Shown here one piece after another: positions 1 through 7,913 of a stretch of 64,000 nt of DNA. The position numbers and the translations under genes were made by a program. The stretch's first letter is position 1; each line of letters begins with the position of its first letter. Origin of the DNA: Alistipes senegalensis. Lineage in GTDB: Bacteria; Bacteroidota; Bacteroidia; Bacteroidales; Rikenellaceae. The notes under the pieces were generated by a model. The model did not search any database, was not told the DNA's origin, and saw only the letters and a list, made by a program, of their open reading frames with translations. The stretch covers positions 528,354 to 592,353 of the forward strand of contig JAMPDE010000002.1 of NCBI GenBank assembly GCA_023665825.1, given 5' to 3'.

Positions 1-973
1 GCTGTTCACCCCCATCGCCGCGCTGTGCGACCGGCCGATGCGCATCGTCGGCACGGGGTCGCTGCTCCACCGGCCGATGAGCCCCATGCTCGACACCCTG
101 CGCCGATTGGGTGCCGAGATAACGGACCACGACGGACGCCTGCCGCTGACCGTCAGCGGCCCGCTACACGGAGGCGAAACGAGTATCGACGGCTCGATTT
201 CGTCGCAATTCGTCACGGGACTGCTCCTGACGCTGCCGCTGGTGCCGAACGACACCGTGTTGCACATCGCGGAACCGGTTTCCATACCTTATTTAGATAT
301 GACCCTCGACACGGCGGCCCGTTTCGGTATCGAAATCGGGCACCGCGACTACGAGGAATTTTTCATCGAGGGCGGACAGCGGTTCCGGGCATGCGAGTTC
401 TTCATCGAGGGCGATTGGAGTGCGGCGGCCATGCTGCTTGTGGCGGGAGCCGTTGCGGGCGAAACGACGGTCGAAAACGTGCGGATGCTCTCGAAGCAGG
501 CCGACACGGCCGTTTGCGAAGCCCTCGTACGGGCCGGAGCGTCGGTTATCAGCGACGCCGATTCGGTCAAGGCAGAGACCCGGCCACTGCAAGCATTCGA
601 GTTCGACGCGACGCACTGCCCCGACCTGTTCCCCGCGCTGGCGGCGTTGGCGGCCGCTGCCGAAGGAACGAGCGTATTGCACGGAACCTCGCGGCTGGTC
701 AACAAGGAGTGCGACCGCGCAACGGCCATTCGCGAAGAGTACGGCAAATTAGGCATCGAAGTCGAACTCGCCGAACCCGACACGATGCGCATACGGGGCG
801 GCGCGATTCGCGGCGGACGGGTCGACAGTCACGGCGACCACCGCATGGCGATGTTGCTGGCCGTCGCCGCACTGCGGGCCGACGGGCCCGTCGTAATCGA
901 CGGAGCCGAATGCGTCGCCAAAAGTTTTCCCGATTTTTTCGAGGTGCTCGACCGAATGAAAATAGAACGATGA
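1..973 (+). CDS. aroA: 3-phosphoshikimate 1-carboxyvinyltransferase (EPSP synthase), 5' end missing
   Basis: Transfers enolpyruvate from PEP to shikimate-3-phosphate, the sixth step of the shikimate pathway. The reading frame is open from base 2, so the gene begins outside the window and about the last 323 residues are present. Visible family signs are the RPM (substrate-binding) segment near the visible start, a DGSISSQF stretch, and the C-terminal SHGDHRMAM and KSFPDFF motifs typical of AroA. The stop TGA overlaps the ATG of aroC (ATGA), which implies translational coupling and one aromatic amino-acid operon. Confidence 0.95.
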   Translation, partial: LFTPIAALCDRPMRIVGTGSLLHRPMSPMLDTLRRLGAEITDHDGRLPLTVSGPLHGGETSIDGSISSQFVTGLLLTLPLVPNDTVLHIAEPVSIPYLDMTLDTAARFGIEIGHRDYEEFFIEGGQRFRACEFFIEGDWSAAAMLLVAGAVAGETTVENVRMLSKQADTAVCEALVRAGASVISDADSVKAETRPLQAFEFDATHCPDLFPALAALAAAAEGTSVLHGTSRLVNKECDRATAIREEYGKLGIEVELAEPDTMRIRGGAIRGGRVDSHGDHRMAMLLAVAALRADGPVVIDGAECVAKSFPDFFEVLDRMKIER

Positions 974-1947
974 ATCGCTTCGGACAACATTTCCGCATCG
1001 CCCTGTGGGGCGAGTCGCACGGGCCGCAAATCGGCATCGTGCTCGACGGCGTACCGGCTGGCATCGCGCTGTCGGCCGAAGATTTCGAGCCCGACCTCGC
1101 CCGCCGACGCGGCGGAACAGCCGGCACCACATCGCGCCGCGAAGCGGATATCCCGCAACTCGCGGCGGGCATCTATCACGGCCGGACGACCGGCGCACCG
1201 CTTGTCCTCGAATTCGCCAACACGGACGCCCGTCCGCAGGATTACACGGCGACGGATGGACACGACCGCCCCTCGCACGCCGACCGCGTGGCCTACGAAA
1301 AATTCGGCGGGCACAACGACCCGCGCGGCGGAGGCCACTTTTCGGGACGGCTGACCGTTGCGCTCGTGGCGGCGGGGGTCGTGGCGAAGAAAATGCTGCC
1401 CGCCGACGTCGCATTCGCGACCCGCATCATCGAAATCGGCGGATGCACCGACCCTGCGGAATTCGACGAGGTACTGCGCCGCACCGCCACCGAGCAAGAT
1501 TCGGTGGGCGGCGTGGTCGAGTGCCGCGTGCAGGGAGTTCCGGCCGGCACGGGCGCCCCGTTCTTCGATTCGGTCGAAAGCATCGCCGCGCACCTGCTGT
1601 TCGCCATTCCGGGCGTCAAGGGCGTGGAGTTCGGCGACGGATTCGCGAGCGCCCGCATGCGCGGCTCGGAACACAACGACCCGATTGTCGACGCCGTAGG
1701 GACGACGGCGACCAACCATGCAGGCGGCATCGTCGGCGGCATCGCCAACGGCAACGAACTGATCGTCCGGGCGGCGTTCAAACCGACCGCCAGCATCGGC
1801 CGCCCGCAACAGACCTACAATCGCGCGACCGGACGCATCGAACCGCTCGTCGCCGACGGACGCCACGACACGTGCATCGCCCTGCGCGGGGCGGTCGTCG
1901 TCGAAGCCGCCGTCGCGATCGCATTAGCCGATTTGCTCGACCGATGA
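970..1947 (+). CDS. aroC: Chorismate synthase
   Basis: Makes chorismate from EPSP using reduced FMN, the last step of the shikimate pathway. The 325-residue protein begins MNRFGQHFRIALWGESHGP, the typical N-terminus, which fixes the start although the frame is open further upstream. The GESHG, RPSHAD and RGGGHFSGR segments correspond to the FMN and substrate loops. Many orthologues have RPGHAD and RSSARET here, and the protein is about 30 residues shorter than the usual 350-360, so it belongs to a compact branch. It overlaps aroA by 4 bp and prmC by 4 bp (both ATGA). Confidence 0.94.
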   Translation: MNRFGQHFRIALWGESHGPQIGIVLDGVPAGIALSAEDFEPDLARRRGGTAGTTSRREADIPQLAAGIYHGRTTGAPLVLEFANTDARPQDYTATDGHDRPSHADRVAYEKFGGHNDPRGGGHFSGRLTVALVAAGVVAKKMLPADVAFATRIIEIGGCTDPAEFDEVLRRTATEQDSVGGVVECRVQGVPAGTGAPFFDSVESIAAHLLFAIPGVKGVEFGDGFASARMRGSEHNDPIVDAVGTTATNHAGGIVGGIANGNELIVRAAFKPTASIGRPQQTYNRATGRIEPLVADGRHDTCIALRGAVVVEAAVAIALADLLDR

Positions 1948-2786
1948 CGACCCGCCGCGACATACTCCGCACCATTGCCGCGCCGCTCGTAGAACTCTAC
2001 GGCGAGCGCGAAGCCCGCAGCATCGCTCTGCTGGCCGCATCGGAATTGAGCGGCCTGCCCGAAGCGGCCTTTCTGACCGACCCACAGGCCGCCGTCGAAA
2101 TCGACGGACTGGATGCCGCCGTCGAACGGCTGGCGGCAGGCTGTCCGGTGCAATACGTCACGGGACGGGCGCAATTTTTCGGGCGGAAATTCGCGATGCG
2201 CGATGGAGTGCTGATTCCGCGCCCCGAAACCGAAGAATTGGTTGCTTGGATTCTCCGCACGGAACGCGATGCCGCCGCAATACTGGACGTCGGTACCGGC
2301 AGCGGCTGCATCGCCGCGACGCTGGCGGCCAAACTGCCCCGCGCAAAAGTTTCGGCAGCGGATATTTCACCGGCGGCACTGGCCGTAGCGGCGGAAAACT
2401 GCCGCACGCTGGGCGCAAAAGTCGACCTGCGGCAAGCGGATGCCTTGTCCGATTTGGCAGAAGTTTTCGCAGGGCCGTTCGACGTCATTGTGTCCAATCC
2501 GCCCTACGTGCCGCAACGCGACCGCGCGACGATGCACCTCAATGTCCGCGATTACGAACCACCCGAAGCGCTGTTCGTACCGGACGACGACCCGCTACTG
2601 TTCTACCGGGCCATCGCCCGCGCCGGCCGGAAGATGCTACGGACGGGCGGACGGCTCTATTTCGAGATTTACCACCTACACGCCGATGCACTGTGCGCCC
2701 TGCTCGCGGAGGAGGGCTACACCGGCATCGAACTGCGCAACGATTTGTTCGGAAAAAACCGCATGCTATGCAGTCGAAAGAGCTGA
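1944..2786 (+). CDS. prmC: Release factor glutamine N5-methyltransferase
   Basis: Methylates the GGQ glutamine of peptide-chain release factors with S-adenosylmethionine. The 280-residue length fits PrmC/HemK. Visible motifs are a GRAQFFG segment and IPRPETEELV before the catalytic domain, the SAM-binding VGTGSGCIA (around residue 118), and the diagnostic NPPYVP that holds the substrate glutamine (around residue 187). The start is the ATG overlapping the aroC stop. The last 19 bp overlap recX. Confidence 0.95.
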   Translation: MTTRRDILRTIAAPLVELYGEREARSIALLAASELSGLPEAAFLTDPQAAVEIDGLDAAVERLAAGCPVQYVTGRAQFFGRKFAMRDGVLIPRPETEELVAWILRTERDAAAILDVGTGSGCIAATLAAKLPRAKVSAADISPAALAVAAENCRTLGAKVDLRQADALSDLAEVFAGPFDVIVSNPPYVPQRDRATMHLNVRDYEPPEALFVPDDDPLLFYRAIARAGRKMLRTGGRLYFEIYHLHADALCALLAEEGYTGIELRNDLFGKNRMLCSRKS

Positions 2787-3295
2787 AAACCGGACGACCG
2801 CGAGAACGCCGCACGAAAACGCCCGAACAAGCGCTGGCGTCGCTGATGCGGCTTTGCGCGCGGGCCGAGAAATCGGAAAGCGACGCCCGCCGGCTTATGC
2901 GCGGCTGGGGCGTGGCCGAAGCGGATGCCGAAAAGGTGCTCGCCCGGCTGGTGCGCGAACGGTTCATCGACGATGCGCGCTACGCCGAAGCGTTCATGCG
3001 CGAGAAGCTGCGGTTGAGCGGCTGGGGCGAATACAAACTGCGGGCCGCCTTGCAACGCAAGGGCATCGCCCGCGAAATCGTCGACACAGCCCTGCGACAG
3101 ACCGACCGCACGCAAATGGCCGACCGGCTGGCGGAACAACTCGCCCGCAAAGCCCGCAACGTGCGTGCGGCGACACCCCGTGACCTGAAAACCAAATTGA
3201 TCCGATACGGAGTGTCGCTCGGCTACGACTACCCGGCCGTGCTCGATGCCGTATCCGAACTGATAAAAGAACCCGACCCATGCGACGACTTTTAA
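2768..3295 (+). CDS. recX: Regulatory protein RecX
   Basis: RecX proteins bind RecA filaments and modulate recombination. The 175-residue product is basic and mostly helical with the three tandem three-helix repeats of the family; RFIDDARYAEAFMREK is the classic RecX signature in the first repeat and GKAREI-like GIAREIVDTAL lies in the second. The ATG lies inside the 3' end of prmC, giving a 19 bp overlap, and its own end overlaps the next gene by 16 bp. Unlike in many bacteria it is not beside recA here. Confidence 0.88.
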   Translation: MQSKELKTGRPRERRTKTPEQALASLMRLCARAEKSESDARRLMRGWGVAEADAEKVLARLVRERFIDDARYAEAFMREKLRLSGWGEYKLRAALQRKGIAREIVDTALRQTDRTQMADRLAEQLARKARNVRAATPRDLKTKLIRYGVSLGYDYPAVLDAVSELIKEPDPCDDF

Positions 3296-5022
3296 TCATT
3301 GCACTGTTCATGCTCTTCCGGCTCGCCGCAGGAGCGCAAACCGCCCCGAAAACCGCCGACACGACCCGCTATATCTTTCCCGTGCGGCAGGTCGCGGAAC
3401 ACTATGCGGCCAACTTCGGCGAAATACGACCCGGCCATTTCCATGCCGGTGTGGACATCAAGACCGACGGCGCAGAGGGCAAACCGGTCGTGGCGGTAGC
3501 CGACGGCTATGTTTCGCGCGTCGTCATCACGACCTACGGCTACGGCCGGGCAATCTACCTGACGCTGAAAGACGGGTCGACGGCCGTCTACGGCCATCTG
3601 CAACGGTTCCGCGACGACATCGCCGACTACGTGCAGGCCGAACGCTACCGCAGGCAGTCGAACGGCGTCGACCTCTGGTTCAAACCCGACCGCTGGCCGG
3701 TGAAACAAGGCGAACTGCTCGGCTATTCGGGCAACACCGGCTCGTCGGCGGGCCCGCACCTCCATTTCGAGCTGCGCGAAGCGAAAACCGACCGCCGCCT
3801 CAACCTCATCCGGCAAGGCATCCTCCGTGCCGAAGACCACCTCCCGCCGCGTATTCTGCGGGTGCACTATGTCGAGGTAGACACGGTGCAGGGAGTCTGC
3901 CAGCGCACGCGCCCCGCAAGCTACAACACGGTGCATGAAACCGGCGGCCGCTACCGGCTGGCCCGCACCGAACCAGTACCGGTAGGCCGCAAAGGCTATT
4001 TCGTCGTCGAAGTGAGCGACCGGCGCGACAACGTGCACAACACGTTCGGCGTGTGGCGGTTGAGCGCGACGCTCGACGGAGAACCCTTTTTCGAGTACCG
4101 GATGGACGGGTTCACCTACGACCGCGCGCGGTGCAGCGATGCGGTGAGCTGGTACGCCGAACAATGCCGTTCGCGCAACGAAGTCATCCGCATGGCCCGG
4201 CAGACCGGAGCCCCCGAAGAGTTCTATCCCGTGCTGCGCGAGCAGGGGCTCGTACGGGTCGAAGCAGGCCGGACGCACACGCTCCGCATCGAAGCCGAAG
4301 ACGACTGCGGCAACCGCTCGACGCTGGCCTTCGCGATTCGAGGTCGCGAAAGCGAATTCCATGCGCAAGCCGATTCGACGGCACTCGTGCTCCGGCACGA
4401 CCGGAACAATCCGGTGGCGTTCGGACGGATGCTGACCGCCCACATCCCGGCCGGTGCGCTCTACGAATCCTGCTACTGCCGCCCCGAAATGCTGCCTGCG
4501 CCGAAAGCCGACACGGGGGTCGTGGTGCTCTCCCCCACCCTGCGGCTGCTGGAAGCGAGCGTCCCGCTGCGCAAGGAGGCAACCGTCACGATCCAGACCG
4601 ACATTCCGCGCACGCTCCAACTCCGTGCGGGACTGGCGCACTTCGATCCCGACAAGAAGAAATGGAGCTACGTGGGCGGCACGAGCTCGGGAGATGCCGT
4701 GACCGCGAAGACACGCAAAACGGGCTGGCTGGCAGTCGTCGCGGACACGCTGGCCCCGCGCATCCGTCCGCGCTTCACCGCCGGAGCCGACCTCACGCGA
4801 GCCGAATCGTTGCGATTCACGGCAACGGACAATTTCACGGGCGTCGCGACCGGCACCCTGCATATCGACGGGCGGTGGGTGCCCTGCGACCGGCTGCCGA
4901 TGCGCAGCCTGTTCGTCCACACGTTCGACACCCCGCCCCAACGGACGCAGCACCACGTCCGGTTCACGGCGACGGACGGTGCGGGAAACACGGCCAGCTG
5001 GGAGGGGACGTTCTACCGATAG
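3280..5022 (+). CDS. M23-family metallopeptidase, secreted
   Basis: Probable cell-wall endopeptidase. An N-terminal signal peptide (about residues 1-19, MRRLLIIALFMLFRLAAGA) is followed by an M23/LytM domain. HFHAGVDIK at about residue 53 supplies the HxxxD zinc ligands and GPHLHFELR at about residue 160 supplies the HxH. Both are intact, so it should be active. The remaining 400 residues, after the peptidase domain, look like beta-sandwich modules with repeated DNxTG/DGAGN segments, which I cannot name. At 580 residues it is much longer than a bare M23 enzyme. It overlaps recX by 16 bp and is last in the aro-prmC-recX series. Confidence 0.85.
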   Translation: MRRLLIIALFMLFRLAAGAQTAPKTADTTRYIFPVRQVAEHYAANFGEIRPGHFHAGVDIKTDGAEGKPVVAVADGYVSRVVITTYGYGRAIYLTLKDGSTAVYGHLQRFRDDIADYVQAERYRRQSNGVDLWFKPDRWPVKQGELLGYSGNTGSSAGPHLHFELREAKTDRRLNLIRQGILRAEDHLPPRILRVHYVEVDTVQGVCQRTRPASYNTVHETGGRYRLARTEPVPVGRKGYFVVEVSDRRDNVHNTFGVWRLSATLDGEPFFEYRMDGFTYDRARCSDAVSWYAEQCRSRNEVIRMARQTGAPEEFYPVLREQGLVRVEAGRTHTLRIEAEDDCGNRSTLAFAIRGRESEFHAQADSTALVLRHDRNNPVAFGRMLTAHIPAGALYESCYCRPEMLPAPKADTGVVVLSPTLRLLEASVPLRKEATVTIQTDIPRTLQLRAGLAHFDPDKKKWSYVGGTSSGDAVTAKTRKTGWLAVVADTLAPRIRPRFTAGADLTRAESLRFTATDNFTGVATGTLHIDGRWVPCDRLPMRSLFVHTFDTPPQRTQHHVRFTATDGAGNTASWEGTFYR

Positions 5023-5031
5023 CAGGAGCAG

Positions 5032-5071
5032 ACCCGAACGCCGCTTTTTCGGGTCGGGCGAGCGGCGTTCG
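5032..5071 (+). terminator. Two overlapping hairpins after the M23 gene
   Basis: A 7-bp inverted repeat (5032-5038 with 5048-5054) and an 11-bp perfect inverted repeat (5035-5045 with 5061-5071) share bases and cannot form together. They lie 10 bp after the M23 stop codon. There is no good U-run after the longer stem, so it is a possible transcript end or stabilising structure, not a textbook terminator. Confidence 0.45.
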
Positions 5072-5083
5072 GAAAATAATCGC

Positions 5084-5091
5084 TATCTTTG
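5084..5091 (+). promoter_or_regulatory. -7 promoter box TATCTTTG
   Basis: Matches the Bacteroidetes -7 consensus TAnnTTTG and lies 28 bp before the ATG of the META-domain lipoprotein gene, giving it its own transcript after the hairpins that end the preceding operon. I see no clear -33 TTTG. Confidence 0.6.
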
Positions 5092-5119
5092 ACCCCGTTA
5101 CCAAAAAAATCGACACACT

Positions 5120-5542
5120 ATGAAAATCCGTTTTGCAATGACAGCATTGCTGTTGAGTTTGGCCGCCTGCGGCGTATCCGAAAAAGCGTCGCTCGACGGC
5201 ACGACTTGGAAACTCGATTCGATGACCGCCATTCCCGACGAGGCGATTGTGGCCGAACCGGACGCTTTCACCATCGAATTCAACGCCGCCGACACGATGG
5301 CCTACGGCCGGACGAACTGCAACCGCTTCTTCGGCAAATACACGACGACCGAAGCGGGCGAACTGCATTTCGGCAACATGGGCGCGACGCGGATGGCCTG
5401 CCCCGACATGCAATACGAATCCGATTTCCTGCAAATGCTCGATGCGGTCGACCGGTACGCAATCGAAGACGGCAAACTGACCGTCTACGCGAACAGCGTC
5501 CCGCTGGCTACGTTCCGGCCTGCCGAAACCAGTGAGGAATAA
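5120..5542 (+). CDS. META-domain (HslJ-like) lipoprotein
   Basis: A 140-residue lipoprotein with a short signal peptide and lipobox LSLAAC (Cys at about residue 18). The rest is one META domain: LDGTTWKLDS at the start, GRTNCNRFFGKY in the middle and the ATRMACPDMQYE segment, all typical of the family that includes E. coli HslJ. The role of META domains is poorly known; HslJ has been linked to novobiocin resistance and heat shock. It has its own promoter box and no obvious operon partner. Confidence 0.85.
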   Translation: MKIRFAMTALLLSLAACGVSEKASLDGTTWKLDSMTAIPDEAIVAEPDAFTIEFNAADTMAYGRTNCNRFFGKYTTTEAGELHFGNMGATRMACPDMQYESDFLQMLDAVDRYAIEDGKLTVYANSVPLATFRPAETSEE

Positions 5543-5626
5543 CGAATTCGGAACCATCGGCGACAACGCGACCGACTGTCATCCTGTTTCGGACGGTCGG
5601 TCGCACCGATAAAATCCCCAACCGTT

Positions 5627-6415
5627 TTGGAAGTCCGCGCGAAAAAGGCTCTGGGCCAACACTTTCTGGTCGACCTGAACATCGCCCGCAAAATCTGCGA
5701 CGCACTCGGAGGCGGCACGGCCGATGCGCCGTGCGATGCCCTCGAAGTGGGCTGCGGCATGGGGGTGCTGACGCAATTCTTGCTCGAACGCGACGACCTG
5801 ACCCTTTACGGAGCCGAAATCGATGCGGAAAGCGTCGCCTACCTCCACGAACATTTTCCAAAATTTGCGGAGCGGCTGTTCGAGGGCGACTTTCTGAAAA
5901 TGGACTTGCACGAACGTTTCGCGAACGGCGTGCGCATCATCGGCAACTTCCCCTACAACATCTCGTCGCAGATATTTTTCAAGGTACTCGAAAACCGCGA
6001 CCTCGTGCCGGAATGCGTCGGCATGATTCAGAAAGAGGTCGCGGTTCGATTGGCCGAACCGCCCGGCTCGAAGGAGTACGGCATTCTGTCGGTGCTGCTC
6101 CAAGCGTGGTACGACATCGAATACCTCTTTACGGTCAACGAATCCGTATTCAATCCGCCGCCGAAAGTCAAAAGCGCGGTCATCCGGCTGCGGCGGAACG
6201 CGGTCGAACGGCTCGACTGCGACGAACGGCTGTTCGTGCGGGTCGTGAAAGCATCGTTCGGGCAGCGGCGCAAGATGCTGCGCAACTCGCTGCGGACGGC
6301 ATTCGGCGATTTCGGCGGCGCGGAACATCCGTATTTCACGCAGCGGGCCGAACAACTCTCCGTCGCCGACTTCGTAGCGCTGACGAACTGGGTCGCCGCC
6401 CACCAAGCGCAATAA
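5627..6415 (+). CDS. rsmA: 16S rRNA dimethyladenosine transferase
   Basis: Dimethylates two adjacent adenines near the 3' end of 16S rRNA during small-subunit assembly. The protein begins EVRAKKALGQHFL after a TTG start, which is where family members begin; no ATG lies in frame nearby. SAM-binding EVGCGMGVLT (about residue 42) and the catalytic NFPYNIS (about residue 108) are intact, and the 262-residue length is usual. It ends 8 bp before the oppositely oriented nucleoside hydrolase gene. Confidence 0.94.
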   Translation: MEVRAKKALGQHFLVDLNIARKICDALGGGTADAPCDALEVGCGMGVLTQFLLERDDLTLYGAEIDAESVAYLHEHFPKFAERLFEGDFLKMDLHERFANGVRIIGNFPYNISSQIFFKVLENRDLVPECVGMIQKEVAVRLAEPPGSKEYGILSVLLQAWYDIEYLFTVNESVFNPPPKVKSAVIRLRRNAVERLDCDERLFVRVVKASFGQRRKMLRNSLRTAFGDFGGAEHPYFTQRAEQLSVADFVALTNWVAAHQAQ

Positions 6416-6423
6416 ACGTCCGC

Positions 6424-7902
6424 TCAATCCGCCGGCTCTTCGGCCGTCAGGTCGAACAACTCGTGCCGGTCGAACTCCGACCAGTAACGCAACGCCAATC
6501 CGCGAATATACTGCCAGTAAGGTTCGCTGTCGGGACCGTACAACGCGACGCCCCGCTGCACGTCGTCGCGGATACGGGCGGCGTACTCCGGTTTCAGTTT
6601 CAACCGGATACTTTTGTCCTTGAAGCGGAAAACCGCTTCGGGACGCGGTGCATCGACCGCCGCGACGGTAATCAATCCATGCCCGACGGTGCCGCCCGTA
6701 CCGACCTGCAACCCGTCGTTCATGCAGCTCACGGGCGGACGGCTTCCGGCGAAAGTCGTTACCTCCATGTCGTCGACCCCGATCGCGAAATACTCGCGGG
6801 CCCGAATGCCCATCTTCACCCCGACGGTCGCATAAATGCCCAAATGGCCGTGCAATTCGTTGGTCAGCACGGCGGCCCGCCATTCGCTGGCGCCGTGCCG
6901 CCGGATTGCATCGGCCACCATCGGCGCGACGTCGGCGGCATAAAGGGCGGAATCGGTCGGAAAGCCGCAGAAAACGCGGCTCTCGGCATCGGGTTTGCCG
7001 CGCAGAATGGCCGCGACAGCCGCAGGCAAGGCCCCGACGTCCGACGGCGAACAAAGCACCGCCGAAGCGGACAACGGACGGCAATCGAACAACTCCGGCG
7101 CATAAAGCCGCACGGCGACCAAATCGTCCCAAGCAGCCAGATGCTTCGACCGGCACAATTCGGCGAGCGGCTCGGCGCGGTGCGTGGCGACGATTTTGCG
7201 GGCATAGGGATTTCCGGCATCGGCGACCGCCGCTATCGAATCGAGCAATGCACCGTCGAGCGGCAGCGGGCAGGCAGGGTCGGCCGACACGATTTCGACC
7301 GGCACGCCGCACGCCACGATCCAGCGGGCGGCATCGCGGTCGGCGCGGCAGTTGGTGCCTTCGGCCTGTCCGAGCCGCTCGTCGTACCAGACGATGCGGT
7401 CGATGCGGTCGACCAACTCCGTATACGCCCGCAACAGGTCGGCCCAGTTGGACAGCGCGCCGAGCGCAACGACAACAACCGGTTCCGGCTCGCTCCGAAA
7501 AGTCTGCACGAGCAAATCGACCGCCGCAGGATAGGGCACGGTCAAGGCGGTGGTATCGCCCCAATCGACCTCCTGCGAATGGGCCCGCCAAGCCGGAGCC
7601 TCGCCGCATACGGCGCGGCCGACCCCGACGGGAATCCCCTCGTGGTGGAATCCGCGCAGGAGAGCCGCCACCTTGCAGGCCGTTTCGGAGGGCGGCAGCG
7701 CCCCGTCGGACGAAACGACGGCGAGCACTTCGGCCTCGCGATTGCCCAAGATCAGGCAGAGCGTCCGCAAGTCGTCCGCCGCACCGTCGGTATCGACGAC
7801 GACATGGAAGCGCGCCTTGCCGGAATGCGCCGAAAGGGAGAACGTGGACAAAAGCAGCGCAACGAGCACTGCCGACGTACGTTTCAGGAAAGAGCAGTTC
7901 AT
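6424..7902 (-). CDS. Secreted nucleoside hydrolase - FmdE-like fusion protein
   Basis: A two-domain protein of about 492 residues. Residues 1-27 are a signal peptide. The N-terminal domain has the nucleoside hydrolase motif VVVDTDGAADDL (IUNH family, calcium-binding Asp cluster). From about residue 330 the protein matches the FmdE domain (formylmethanofuran dehydrogenase subunit E-like): HGHLGIYATVGVKMG and CMNDGLQVGTGGTVGHG. The Cys-Pro that follows HGH in many FmdE domains is missing. I chose the ATG at 7902 because it opens a clean signal peptide; a TTG at 7917 overlapping the receptor stop is the alternative. Lying directly behind a TonB-dependent receptor, it probably handles the imported ligand in the periplasm; which ligand is unknown. 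Confidence 0.75.
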   Translation of the reverse strand: MNCSFLKRTSAVLVALLLSTFSLSAHSGKARFHVVVDTDGAADDLRTLCLILGNREAEVLAVVSSDGALPPSETACKVAALLRGFHHEGIPVGVGRAVCGEAPAWRAHSQEVDWGDTTALTVPYPAAVDLLVQTFRSEPEPVVVVALGALSNWADLLRAYTELVDRIDRIVWYDERLGQAEGTNCRADRDAARWIVACGVPVEIVSADPACPLPLDGALLDSIAAVADAGNPYARKIVATHRAEPLAELCRSKHLAAWDDLVAVRLYAPELFDCRPLSASAVLCSPSDVGALPAAVAAILRGKPDAESRVFCGFPTDSALYAADVAPMVADAIRRHGASEWRAAVLTNELHGHLGIYATVGVKMGIRAREYFAIGVDDMEVTTFAGSRPPVSCMNDGLQVGTGGTVGHGLITVAAVDAPRPEAVFRFKDKSIRLKLKPEYAARIRDDVQRGVALYGPDSEPYWQYIRGLALRYWSEFDRHELFDLTAEEPAD

Positions 7903-7913
7903 TTCTTCTTCGG

